A stretch of 64,000 nt of DNA. It comes from JAEUIE01 sp046350055 (GTDB taxonomy: Bacteria > Planctomycetota > Planctomycetia > Gemmatales > HRBIN36). This document shows, in pieces, positions 1 to 7,283 of the stretch (its first letter is position 1; every line of letters begins with the position of its first letter). The notes beneath the pieces were generated by a model. The model was given only the letters and a program-made list of their open reading frames with translations. It was not told the origin of the DNA and made no database searches. The stretch is from contig JAXMBC010000001.1 of the NCBI GenBank assembly GCA_046350055.1, forward strand, positions 1,984,001 to 2,048,000, given 5' to 3'. Position numbers and translations under genes: made by a program.

Positions 1-1
1 C

Positions 2-1165
2 GTCATCAACCCGCCCGCCTTCCCGCTCAGCCAGCAGGCGATGGATGAACTCTACGACTATCCCTACACCCGCCGCCCGCATCCTTCCTATAAGGAACCC
101 ATCCCTGCCCAGGAGATGATCAAGGATTCGGTCACCATCATGCGTGGCTGCTTCGGTGGCTGCACGTTCTGTTCGATCACTGCCCACCAGGGCCGGGTGG
201 TGCAGTCACGTTCCAAAGAGAGCGTGCTGAAGGAACTCAACAAGCTTGCCGCCGACCCCGAGTTCAAAGGCACCGTCAGCGACATCGGCGGGCCGACCGC
301 CAACATGTACCAGATGCGCTGCACCCGGCCCGAGATCGAAGCCAAGTGCAAACGCCTGTCGTGCGTCCATCCCACCATCTGCAAACTGCTCGGCACCGAT
401 CACGGCCCGCTCGTCGAGCTGATGAAAGAGAGCCGAACCATCCCCGGCATCAAGAAGGTGCTGGTCGCCAGCGGCGTACGGATGGACCTGGCCCAGCTCA
501 GCAAAAGTTACATGCGCGAACTGACCGGGCACCACGTCGGCGGCTTACTCAAAGTCGCCCCGGAACATGTGGACCCCGACGTGCTGGCCACGCAGAAGAA
601 GCCCGACATCGGCAACTTTGACAAGTTCGCAGAAAGCTTCAAGAACGCCTCGGTGAAGGGAGGCAAGCCGAAGCAGTACCTGGTGCCGTACTTCATCTCG
701 GCCCACCCCGGTTCCGACCTCAAGGCGATGATCACCCTCGCCCTCTACCTGAAACAGAACGGCTACAAACCCGATCAAGTGCAAGACTTCATCCCCGCCC
801 CGTTCGACATCGCCACGTGCATGTACTACACGGGGATGGATCCGTTCACGAAACAACCCGTGAAGGTGGCCAAGGACATGAAGAACCGCAAGATGCAACG
901 GGCGCTGATGCAGTTCTTCAAACCGGAGAATTACTTCGAGGTACGAGCAGCTTTGATTGAGGCGGGGCGCAGTGATTTGATTGGCGGCTGCGAGGGGCTG
1001 ATTCCCGCGCAACCTCCGAAGGAGGCGCTGGACCAGCGGCGGCGACAAGCCAACGAGCGGGTGAGTGGAGAGTACTACCACCAGGTGAAACCAGGGGAGA
1101 AGCGGGGTTACCGCCCCGGGCGGAGTAGCCAGGTACGGCAGGTGAAGCCGGGGCGTGGGAAGTAA
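2..1165 (+). CDS. ygiQ: YgiQ family radical SAM protein, 3' part (5' end outside window)
   Basis: The reading frame is open from base 2, so the true start lies upstream; 387 codons are visible, about half of the roughly 700-residue YgiQ (UPF0313) family. A radical SAM cluster-binding motif CxxxCxxC (RGCFGGCTFC) lies at about 149-172, followed by SITAHQGR, which is typical of this family. The motif implies a [4Fe-4S] cluster that reductively cleaves S-adenosylmethionine; the substrate of YgiQ is not established. The C-terminal conserved block (DFIPAPFDIATCMYYTG) is present and the protein ends in a basic Arg/Lys/Gly-rich tail. Its TAA is followed immediately by the ATG of the next gene. Family assignment is confident; the biochemical role is not known. 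Confidence 0.93.
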   Translation, partial: VINPPAFPLSQQAMDELYDYPYTRRPHPSYKEPIPAQEMIKDSVTIMRGCFGGCTFCSITAHQGRVVQSRSKESVLKELNKLAADPEFKGTVSDIGGPTANMYQMRCTRPEIEAKCKRLSCVHPTICKLLGTDHGPLVELMKESRTIPGIKKVLVASGVRMDLAQLSKSYMRELTGHHVGGLLKVAPEHVDPDVLATQKKPDIGNFDKFAESFKNASVKGGKPKQYLVPYFISAHPGSDLKAMITLALYLKQNGYKPDQVQDFIPAPFDIATCMYYTGMDPFTKQPVKVAKDMKNRKMQRALMQFFKPENYFEVRAALIEAGRSDLIGGCEGLIPAQPPKEALDQRRRQANERVSGEYYHQVKPGEKRGYRPGRSSQVRQVKPGRGK

Positions 1166-1747
1166 ATGGAAAATGCTGTAACGATCGAAGCTCCCTCATT
1201 ACTGGATGCATTGCAGCCAGTATTGCCCATGCTGGATTCCTGTTATTGGTGGATTGGAGGAGAAGGATTTCAGACTGTCCCGAGTATTCTCGAGAGATAT
1301 GAGAGACTTGATGGTTCGAAGATGAGCCTCGCGGCACCTTTGAAGGAACAATTAGATGAATTGAAAATACATCTCAAGCGTCACGGACACTCTCTGAAAC
1401 CTGAAGACATTCGACTGTACCATTGGATTGACTTATATGTGAAAGATACGGTTTATGGCCGAGTTGGTTTCCCCGGTTTCTTCAGTAGGTTGGGCGATTG
1501 TGTCGACCATATGTGGTCGACGTTTTACGTAATCAAAGCCGAAACACTTCCGGAAGAAACACTGCATTGGATACATATGCGAAACGGCATTTGGGATCAG
1601 CAAGAGCCATTGCCTGACAACGTGGTCATGATCGTTTCCTTCATAGATTGTTGCATGCAACAATTCACATTCAAAGATGCTTCTATGCGCAAAGCTGTGA
1701 CTACGCACGCAATCCAGAATAGATGGCGACTGTGGGAGAATGAATAA
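1166..1747 (+). CDS. Hypothetical protein, 193 aa
   Basis: This is an unrecognised soluble protein with no signal peptide or membrane segment. The ATG directly abuts the ygiQ stop codon (TAAATG), suggesting translational coupling, and no separate ribosome binding site is needed. It is rich in Trp, His and Met (for example CYWWIGGEG near residue 27 and HWIDLYVKD near residue 106) and ends in RWRLWENE. By eye the base composition is clearly more AT-rich than ygiQ and the codon choice differs, hinting at later acquisition. A 94-bp inverted-repeat element begins just after its stop. The continuous frame and protein-like composition make it a plausible real gene; no function can be assigned. Confidence 0.6.
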   Translation: MENAVTIEAPSLLDALQPVLPMLDSCYWWIGGEGFQTVPSILERYERLDGSKMSLAAPLKEQLDELKIHLKRHGHSLKPEDIRLYHWIDLYVKDTVYGRVGFPGFFSRLGDCVDHMWSTFYVIKAETLPEETLHWIHMRNGIWDQQEPLPDNVVMIVSFIDCCMQQFTFKDASMRKAVTTHAIQNRWRLWENE

Positions 1748-1753
1748 TCGCAC

Positions 1754-1847
1754 GGGTGCCATAGCTTGGTCTTATTTGACCTGTCTATGCCGAAACCTCA
1801 AAGCACCTCGCCATCGTTAGTCGGAGTACCGACAAACGATGGCACCC
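1754..1847. repeat. 94-bp element with terminal inverted repeats (MITE-like)
   Basis: It is bounded by GGGTGCCAT (1754-1762) and its exact reverse complement ATGGCACCC (1839-1847). Its right third folds into a strong hairpin at 1811-1842: CCATCGTT and TCGG pair with CCGA and AACGATGG around an AGTA loop, with a 2-nt internal mismatch. It contains no gene. It could be a short non-autonomous element or a terminator-like repeat downstream of the preceding gene. No target-site duplication is evident. Together with the REP copies that follow, it accounts for the 355-base gene-free stretch 1748-2102. Confidence 0.45.
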
Positions 1848-1868
1848 AGGCAAACGCCCCACGACCTA

Positions 1869-1900
1869 TTTAGCCCCCGGCTCTTTAAGCCGGGGGCGGG
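1869..1900 (+). repeat. REP-like palindrome, copy 1 (forward)
   Basis: TTTAGCCCCCGGC, a short loop (TCTTTAA) and GCCGGGGGC form a stem-loop. It is followed by GGGGCCACGCGGAATGGCAACG, also present after copy 2, so the conserved unit is longer than the hairpin. It is the forward member of an inverted pair upstream of the first transposase gene. Confidence 0.85.
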
Positions 1901-2007
1901 GCCACGCGGAATGGCAACGCACCATTGCAACACCGAAAAACCCAACGTCTCGCCAGCAACATCACACCGCGCACGAATCCGCTGAATGACTTCGCGCCAC
2001 CGCGCGA

Positions 2008-2040
2008 CCCCGCCCCCGGCTTGAAGAGCCAGGGGCTAAA
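2008..2040 (-). repeat. REP-like palindrome, copy 1 (inverted)
   Basis: This is the reverse complement of the REP unit (GCCCCCGGC TTGAAGA GCC..GGGGCTAAA) with one mismatch in the stem, where an A interrupts GGGGG. With the 1869-1900 copy it forms a head-to-head pair spaced by about 108 bp, as in bacterial interspersed mosaic elements. The text that follows (TGGTTCACATTCGTTTCG) is shared with the 2727-2756 copy. Confidence 0.85.
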
Positions 2041-2102
2041 TGGTTCACATTCGTTTCGTATCGGGTATCATGGATCCGCTGTGATCACATTCGAGACAAC
2101 CA

Positions 2103-2612
2103 ATGCCCACTGTTGGCACGCTCATCACCTACACCACTTATGGCACCTGGCTGCGGGGGGATGCCCGGGGGTGGGTCGAAGACGGCGTCATCATGCCGGC
2201 GGATGCGATGCTCGAACTTGCCGACGCATCACGCCTCAAGCATCCGGTCTACCTGTTGAAGCCAGACCAACTCTGGAACGTTGGCAAGCGAATCTGTCAG
2301 AAACTTCTCGAACGCATCAACCTCAGGCTGCTCGCACTCACCGTGGAGACTTGGCATGTTCACTACGTCGTGCCTGCCACCACGATCGCACTCTCGGACA
2401 TTGTCAAACAGACGAAAGAGACAGTACGCTTCATCCTGAAACCCGGCCAACCCATGTGGACGACTGACTTCGACCGTCGATATTGTTTCTCCTGGGAGAA
2501 GTTACACCAGCGAGTGGACTATGTGGAACGGCACAACGAACGGCATGGCTGGCCCAGCCAGCCCTGGCCGGAACTGTTGAACTGGGATGATTACATCCGA
2601 ACCATGGTGTAA
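2103..2612 (+). CDS. REP-associated tyrosine transposase (RAYT), Y1/HUH family, copy 1
   Basis: A 169-residue IS200-like Y1 transposase relative. The HUH motif is HVH (His85, His87) within ETWHVHYVV. The likely nucleophile is Tyr140 in RVDYVERHNERHG, which matches the layout VDYxxxNPVxHG of known RAYT proteins. Such enzymes nick and rejoin single-stranded REP hairpins. Here the gene lies between an inverted pair of REP palindromes upstream and another palindrome 2 bases after its stop, the arrangement expected of a domesticated RAYT/REP system. Copy 2, beginning 207 bases downstream, differs at 14 of 169 residues by my count. The start is the ATG conserved in both copies; no strong ribosome binding site is seen. 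RAYT is preferred over an ordinary IS because the ends are REP hairpins; this is inference. Confidence 0.85.
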   Translation: MPTVGTLITYTTYGTWLRGDARGWVEDGVIMPADAMLELADASRLKHPVYLLKPDQLWNVGKRICQKLLERINLRLLALTVETWHVHYVVPATTIALSDIVKQTKETVRFILKPGQPMWTTDFDRRYCFSWEKLHQRVDYVERHNERHGWPSQPWPELLNWDDYIRTMV

Positions 2613-2614
2613 CA

Positions 2615-2647
2615 TTTAGCCCCCGGCTCTTTAAGCCGGGGGCGGGG
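2615..2647 (+). repeat. REP-like palindrome, copy 2 (forward)
   Basis: It begins 2 bases after the stop of the first transposase gene: TTTAGCCCCCGGC, loop TCTTTAA, GCCGGGGGC, then GGGG. It is identical to copy 1 through the hairpin and the adjoining CCACGCGGAATGGCAACG. It may also act as a terminator for the transposase gene, although no T-run follows. Confidence 0.85.
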
Positions 2648-2726
2648 CCACGCGGAATGGCAACGTACCTTTGCAACACCCAAAACCCCAACGTCTCGCT
2701 GACCACATCACACCACCGCGCGAGCA

Positions 2727-2756
2727 CGCCCCCGGCTTGAAGAGCCGGGGGCTAAA
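2727..2756 (-). repeat. REP-like palindrome, copy 2 (inverted)
   Basis: This is the inverted partner of the 2615-2647 copy, CGCCCCCGGC loop TTGAAGA GCCGGGGGCTAAA, about 79 bp away. The following bases up to the second transposase start are nearly identical to those before the first, so the whole REP-REP-gene unit of about 0.72-0.75 kb is duplicated. Confidence 0.85.
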
Positions 2757-2818
2757 TGGTTCACATTCGTTTCGTATCGGGTATCATGCATCCGCTGCGA
2801 TTACATTCGAGACAACCC

Positions 2819-3328
2819 ATGCCCACGCTTGGTACGCTCATCACCTACACCACCTATGGCACCTGGCTGCGTGGTGATGCTCGGGGTTGGGTCGAAGATG
2901 GCATCATCATGCCTGCGGATGCGATGCTCGAACTCGAAGATGCAGCACGTCTCAAGCATCCTGTTTATCTGCTAAAGCCAGACCAACTCTGGAGCGTCGG
3001 CCAGCGTATCTGTCAGAAACTCCTCGAACGCATCAACCTCAGGCTGCTCGCACTCACCGTGGAGACTTGGCATGTCCACTACGTGGTGCCTTCTACCACG
3101 ATCCAACTTTCGGATATCGTCAAAGAGACGAAAGAAACCGTACGCTTCTTCCTGAAGCCCGGCCAACCCATGTGGACGATCGACTTCGACCGCCGATTCT
3201 GCTTCTCCTGGGAGAAGTTACACCAGCGAGTGGATTATGTGGAACGGCACAATGAACGGCATGGCTGGCCCCGCCAACCCTGGCCGGAACTGCTGAACTG
3301 GGACGATTACATTCGAACCATCGTGTAA
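2819..3328 (+). CDS. REP-associated tyrosine transposase (RAYT), Y1/HUH family, copy 2
   Basis: A tandem paralogue of the gene at 2103-2612 with the same length (169 aa) and about 92% identical residues by eye. The HUH histidines (85, 87) and the putative catalytic Tyr140 are all conserved, and differences are mostly conservative (V/I, Y/F, S/A), which suggests both copies remained under selection. An in-frame upstream extension is possible but would read through the inverted REP; the ATG at 2819 aligns with copy 1 and is chosen. A perfect REP hairpin begins 2 bases after the stop. The expected activity is single-strand REP cleavage and ligation, as for characterised RAYTs; this is inference from the motifs. 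Confidence 0.85.
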   Translation: MPTLGTLITYTTYGTWLRGDARGWVEDGIIMPADAMLELEDAARLKHPVYLLKPDQLWSVGQRICQKLLERINLRLLALTVETWHVHYVVPSTTIQLSDIVKETKETVRFFLKPGQPMWTIDFDRRFCFSWEKLHQRVDYVERHNERHGWPRQPWPELLNWDDYIRTIV

Positions 3329-3330
3329 CA

Positions 3331-3363
3331 TTTAGCCCCCGGCTCTTCAAGCCGGGGGCTAAA
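3331..3363. repeat. REP-like palindrome, copy 3 (perfect hairpin)
   Basis: TTTAGCCCCCGGC, loop TCTTCAA, GCCGGGGGCTAAA: a perfect 13-bp stem with a 7-base loop. It closes the transposase array. It lacks the CCACGCGGAATGG extension of copies 1 and 2, so it looks like the fusion of a forward and an inverted half. Confidence 0.85.
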
Positions 3364-3471
3364 TGTTCATACCGGTACCGCTGCCACGGCTTCAGCGATC
3401 ATACGTCATCAAGTTGCCACCTTGTAAACCCCTTCATGGCCTCAGTAGAATGATGGGAGAGGTGAATTCTT

Positions 3472-4191
3472 ATGGGCCGTATCTTTGAAAAGCGCAAGCA
3501 CTCCATCTTCAAGACCGCGTTGCAGAACGCGAAGGTCTATTCCAGGTACAGCAAGCAGGTGTACATGGCGGCCAAGAAGGGGGTGCCTGACCCGGATGCC
3601 AATCCGCTGCTGCGTCACGTCGTCGATCGAGCCAAGAAAGACAATGTTCCTGCCCATGTGATTGAGAAGGCTATTCAGAAGGCTGCCGGGGCGGGCGGGG
3701 AGAGCTTCGAGTCGGCACGGTACGAGGGGGTGTGTCCCGGCGGGGCTTTGGTCATCATCGATTGCCTCACCGATAACAATCGTCGAACTATCTCCGATCT
3801 TCGCCCCTGCTTCACCAAGACTAATTCCAAGCTGGCAAACAGTGGCTCGGTCACCATGATGTTCGATCACCTGGCGATTATTCAGTTCCAGGGTGACAAC
3901 GAAGACCAGGTGATGGAAGTGCTGTTCGCCGCCGATGTCGTGGTGGAAGAAATTGAACGCAAGGACAACACCATTACGGTCTTCGTCCCGCCCGGCGAGT
4001 TCTTCAAAGCGAAGAATGCCCTGCACGCAGCATTTCCCAAGCTGGAGTTCGAGGTGCAGGAAATCGTCTTCCTGCCTCAAGAAACCAAGACCCTCAGCCC
4101 GGAAGACCAGGCAACGTTCGAGAAGTTTCTGGCCATGGTCAACGAGTCCGATGATGTGCAGGAAATCTACCACAACGTCGCGATGCCGTAG
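3472..4191 (+). CDS. YebC/PmpR family protein, YeeN-like
   Basis: A 239-residue protein with the YebC fold layout. It begins MGRIFEKRKHSIFKT rather than the classical MAGHSKWANIKHRK, and the conserved block GVPDPDANPLLRHVVDRAK with NVPAHVIEKAIQKA resembles E. coli YeeN more than YebC. The C-terminal part keeps the family pattern (LSPEDQATFEKFLAMV, DDVQEIYHNV). Family members are described as DNA-binding regulators (PmpR) or, for YebC and its mitochondrial homologue TACO1, as translation factors that help at difficult peptide sequences; which applies here cannot be told. A good ribosome binding site (GGGAGAGGTG) precedes the ATG. It stands alone between the REP array and the esterase. Confidence 0.88.
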   Translation: MGRIFEKRKHSIFKTALQNAKVYSRYSKQVYMAAKKGVPDPDANPLLRHVVDRAKKDNVPAHVIEKAIQKAAGAGGESFESARYEGVCPGGALVIIDCLTDNNRRTISDLRPCFTKTNSKLANSGSVTMMFDHLAIIQFQGDNEDQVMEVLFAADVVVEEIERKDNTITVFVPPGEFFKAKNALHAAFPKLEFEVQEIVFLPQETKTLSPEDQATFEKFLAMVNESDDVQEIYHNVAMP

Positions 4192-4265
4192 GATGCGGGC
4201 TGAAACAGTACTTCAAGACGTACCTGGCAAGACAGCAGTACTCACACACCACTATGGACATTATC

Positions 4266-6284
4266 ATGAGCAAGCGTCTCCTGGCTGTCGTTGCATGTGT
4301 GGTACTGCTAAGCCCGATCAAACTGACCTTGGCCCAATCGTCCAACCCGACGAAGGACGATACAGCGTCGAAGTTCCCCGCCCCGCCCAAAGACTACGAC
4401 AAGAAACGCGACGGCATCGAGCGCGGCAAACTCGAGACGGTGGAATACGATTCGACAACAGTCGGCATCAAACGCAAAGTCCGCATCTACACACCGCCAG
4501 GCTACTCCAAGGACCGCAAGTACCCAGTCTTCTATCTCCTGCATGGCATCGGCGGCGATGAAAACGAGTGGGCACGAGATGGTGCGCCACACGTGATTCT
4601 CGACAACCTCTACGCCGACAAGAAAATCGAAGCGATGATAGTCGTCCTGCCCAACGGCCGGGCAGCCAAGGATGTTGCCATCAGGGATCCCATCCCCAAA
4701 CAGTCGCCGGCGTTCGCCGCTTTCGAGCAAGACCTCCTCAAAGACCTGATTCCCTTCATCGAGAAGACCTACTCCGTGCAGGCCAACCGCGAGAGCCGAG
4801 CGCTTGCTGGGTTGAGCATGGGAGGTGGCCAGTCACTCAACTTCGGATTGGGGAATCTCGATACGTTCGCCTGGGTTGGTGGATTCTCGTCTGCTCCCAA
4901 TACGAGACGGCCTGATGATCTGATCAAGGACCATGCTGAAGCTGCCAGGAAACTGAAACTCCTCTATGTGGCTTGCGGCGACAAGGACCGGCTGATGAAC
5001 ATCAGCGAGGGCGTCCACAAGATGCTCGACGCGAAGAAGGTTCCGCACGAATACCGCGTCATCCCCGGCGGCGGGCACGACTTCAAGGTGTGGAAGAGTG
5101 ACCTGTACCACTTCGCCCAGTTGATCTTCCGCGATCCGGCGAAAACAGCCTCCGACAAGACAGCGTCAGCGATGGACCTGGACGAAGGCAAACCAGCGAC
5201 CACCAACAATGGCAACGCTCCCTACCCCCGGGTTCACTCGGATGGTCGAGCAACTTTCCAGTTGAAAGCACCCGACGCCAGGAAGGTGCAGGTGTTCACC
5301 AACTACGGCCTGGGACCTCGAGGAAATTGGGACATGAAGAAGGGGGACGATGGGGTCTGGAAGCTGACTTCCCCCACAGCCATCGTCCCCGGCTTCCACT
5401 ACTACGCTTTTCTGGTTGACGGCGTACTCATGAACGACCCCGGCACCGATACTTTCTATGGCACCGGGAAACCAACCAGCGGCATCGAAATTCCTGAGAA
5501 GGGTGTGGACTTCTTCCACATCAGGAATGTGCCCCACGGCGAGGTCCGCTCACGCTGGTACCAGTCAACCGTGACCGGCAAACCACGAAGAATCATGGTG
5601 TACACTCCGCCAGGCTACGATGCCGACCCCACCCGGAAGTACCCTGTGCTGTACCTGCAACACGGTGGCGGTGAGGACGAGACCGGCTGGAGCAAGCAGG
5701 GGCACATGAACTTCATCCTCGACAACCTGATTGCGGACAAGAAAGCAGTGCCGATGATCGTGGTGATGGAGAAGGGCTACGCTGCCCGAGCCAATGCCAC
5801 GCCACCCGCGCCGGGTCAGGGACGAGGCGACGGCGGAGCCTTCGAAGACGTGGTGATCAAAGACCTGATCCCGATGATCGATTCGACCTACCGCACCCTC
5901 ACCGACCGCGACAACCGGGCCATCGCCGGTCTCTCGATGGGTTCAGGCCAGGCGATGCAGATTGGCATGAACCACTTGGACACCTTCTCCGTCATCGGAG
6001 CGTTCAGTGGACTTCGCCCACTCGACACCAAGACAGCCTTCGGCGGCGTGTTCGCCGACCCGCAGGCCTTTGACAAGAAGTTGAACCTCCTCTACCTGCA
6101 CTCCGGCACGGTCGGCATGGACGAAGGTATCCATAAAACCGCTGCCTCGCTCTATGACACCCTGCAAAAGGGCGGCAGTAAGAATGTCGTGTTCCGCGAT
6201 GCCAAGGGGCTTGGACATGAGTGGCAGACCTGGCGGTTCGCCCTCTATGATTTCGCCCCACGACTGTTCCAAGTGAAGAAGTGA
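4266..6284 (+). CDS. Secreted esterase with two alpha/beta-hydrolase (esterase D/Fes-like) domains
   Basis: A 672-residue protein with an N-terminal signal peptide (MSKRLLAVVACVVLLS...TLAQS). Domain 1 (about 60-290) and domain 2 (about 435-670) are both esterase D/XynZ-type hydrolases sharing TPPGYxxDxxRKYPVxYLxHG. Each has a nucleophile elbow: GLSMGG with Ser184 and GLSMGS with Ser557. Candidate acid and base residues are Asp241 and His271 (GGGHDF) in domain 1; domain 2 keeps His651 (GLGHEW), but the usual CGDxD loop is replaced by HSGTVGMD. Between them (about 325-390) lies an E-set/CBM48-like beta domain (GNWDMKKGDDGVWK). Related enzymes cleave feruloyl or acetyl esters on plant polysaccharides, or siderophore esters. 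The ATG at 4254 is an alternative start; 4266 gives the more typical signal peptide. Confidence 0.85.
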   Translation: MSKRLLAVVACVVLLSPIKLTLAQSSNPTKDDTASKFPAPPKDYDKKRDGIERGKLETVEYDSTTVGIKRKVRIYTPPGYSKDRKYPVFYLLHGIGGDENEWARDGAPHVILDNLYADKKIEAMIVVLPNGRAAKDVAIRDPIPKQSPAFAAFEQDLLKDLIPFIEKTYSVQANRESRALAGLSMGGGQSLNFGLGNLDTFAWVGGFSSAPNTRRPDDLIKDHAEAARKLKLLYVACGDKDRLMNISEGVHKMLDAKKVPHEYRVIPGGGHDFKVWKSDLYHFAQLIFRDPAKTASDKTASAMDLDEGKPATTNNGNAPYPRVHSDGRATFQLKAPDARKVQVFTNYGLGPRGNWDMKKGDDGVWKLTSPTAIVPGFHYYAFLVDGVLMNDPGTDTFYGTGKPTSGIEIPEKGVDFFHIRNVPHGEVRSRWYQSTVTGKPRRIMVYTPPGYDADPTRKYPVLYLQHGGGEDETGWSKQGHMNFILDNLIADKKAVPMIVVMEKGYAARANATPPAPGQGRGDGGAFEDVVIKDLIPMIDSTYRTLTDRDNRAIAGLSMGSGQAMQIGMNHLDTFSVIGAFSGLRPLDTKTAFGGVFADPQAFDKKLNLLYLHSGTVGMDEGIHKTAASLYDTLQKGGSKNVVFRDAKGLGHEWQTWRFALYDFAPRLFQVKK

Positions 6285-6372
6285 CCGGAGAGATCTTTCA
6301 GTACCGGTACCGCCTTGGGTGTAGCCAGCTTGATAGTCCTGACCGATGGTTGAGATGTCCGGGGAAGGGCCA

Positions 6373-6540
6373 ATGATGTTATCCTTCTTCAAATTACTGA
6401 AACTGATAAAGGACGAGGAGCAGCATCGAACGCTCACACCTTATTCGGCCTATGAGGTGCAGAAAAAGTGGATGACTCAGGCGATGTTGTTCTTTTTGAT
6501 CGTGATCATCGGAGTCCTGATTTGGTCGTGGATTCGATAA
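6373..6540 (+). CDS. Small single-span membrane protein, about 55 aa
   Basis: It begins with two adjacent ATGs (6373, 6376) behind a purine-rich GGGGAAGGG. The first 38 residues are charged (KLIKDEEQHRTLTPYSAYEVQKKW), then a hydrophobic helix (MLFFLIVIIGVLIWSWI) ends the protein, giving a tail-anchored layout. An upstream in-frame ATG at 6346 is possible but has a poorer context. No family is recognised. The clean amphipathic/hydrophobic pattern and ribosome binding site support it as real. Confidence 0.5.
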   Translation: MMLSFFKLLKLIKDEEQHRTLTPYSAYEVQKKWMTQAMLFFLIVIIGVLIWSWIR

Positions 6541-6558
6541 AAACTTGCACGTACGAGA

Positions 6559-6729
6559 GTGATTATAGGCTCGCTGATTGAAGCACTAGTCTGTTGCATT
6601 GTTGGTGATGGCAACGATCATCGCCTCGTCAGGTTTCTTCTGGTATTGCTGATTGTCATGGTGCTGCAGGTGGGCTTGGGGATCGGCATCCTGTGGTACA
6701 TGAGCCACCAAGCGGCGCGTCTGGGATAA
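6559..6729 (+). CDS. Possible small two-helix membrane protein, 56 aa (GTG start)
   Basis: A short frame after the preceding small membrane gene encodes two hydrophobic stretches (IIGSLIEALVCCIVG and VRFLLVLLIVMVLQVGLGIGILWY) and ends MSHQAARLG. The start would be GTG at 6559; no ATG serves the full frame and no clear ribosome binding site is seen. It could be chance or a decayed gene. It lies in the 219-base gap between the two flanking annotated genes, which otherwise holds nothing recognisable. Confidence 0.25.
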   Translation: MIIGSLIEALVCCIVGDGNDHRLVRFLLVLLIVMVLQVGLGIGILWYMSHQAARLG

Positions 6730-6759
6730 ATCCAGCCGCAATTGTCGCAGGCCGCGACG

Positions 6760-7182
6760 CTACTTCCACAGCGTGAGAATGATCCCTGTCATTACCAGGA
6801 AGCAGAACTGGTACGCACCATCGAGGTAATACACCTCAATGCGCTTGTCTCCTGAGATATAGGATGTCATGGCGATTGCCTGCACAATGCCCCAGGCCAC
6901 GAGTCCGACCATCACACCGTCCAGCAGGGTTTCGGCTTTGGCCCAGTAGACCAGGCACCCCATCAGTGTAGCCATCAGCCAGTAAGCCAGGAGCATGGTG
7001 CCGAAGAAAACCTGCGGTGGCCGGGCCTTTTGCATGGCTGCGACCTGCTCTGGCGTGTAGCCATTGTACTTCACCCACAGTTTGCCAAAGAGAGCCATGT
7101 ACCAGACGGCTCCGAGCAAGAAGGCAGCCAGGCCGGCGACAATAATGGCCAGCAAATTCAGTGGAGGCATGGTAAGGGTCAT
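6760..7182 (-). CDS. DUF1761-like small membrane protein
   Basis: About 140 residues with four hydrophobic helices. The N-terminal pattern (LLAIIVAGLAAFLLGAVWYMALFGKLWVKYNG) followed by TPEQVAAMQ and a later LLDGVMVGLVAWG matches the DUF1761 family of integral membrane proteins of unknown function. Two close ATGs, at 7182 (MTLTMPP) and 7170 (MPPLNLL), are candidate starts. A longer frame reaching 7254 would add a non-conserved hydrophobic leader and is not preferred. It is transcribed divergently from the proline racemase-like gene at 7284. Confidence 0.65.
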   Translation of the reverse strand: MTLTMPPLNLLAIIVAGLAAFLLGAVWYMALFGKLWVKYNGYTPEQVAAMQKARPPQVFFGTMLLAYWLMATLMGCLVYWAKAETLLDGVMVGLVAWGIVQAIAMTSYISGDKRIEVYYLDGAYQFCFLVMTGIILTLWK

Positions 7183-7283
7183 GAATAGCATCCAGGAGAT
7201 TGAACTTACCCGTACCACAGCCAGGTTGACATCACAAGCAGAAAGCAGAAGCAACGACGGAGAAGTATGTGTAGAATGCCCGC

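Noticed and set aside
1925..2467. A 180-codon plus-strand frame overlapping the first transposase gene in another phase
   Set aside because: It reads through the REP repeats and the transposase gene out of frame; His/Arg/Thr-rich translation is typical of a shadow frame.
3442..4173. A 243-codon minus-strand frame opposite the YeeN-like gene
   Set aside because: The plus-strand gene has a strong ribosome binding site and family signatures; the antisense frame has none.
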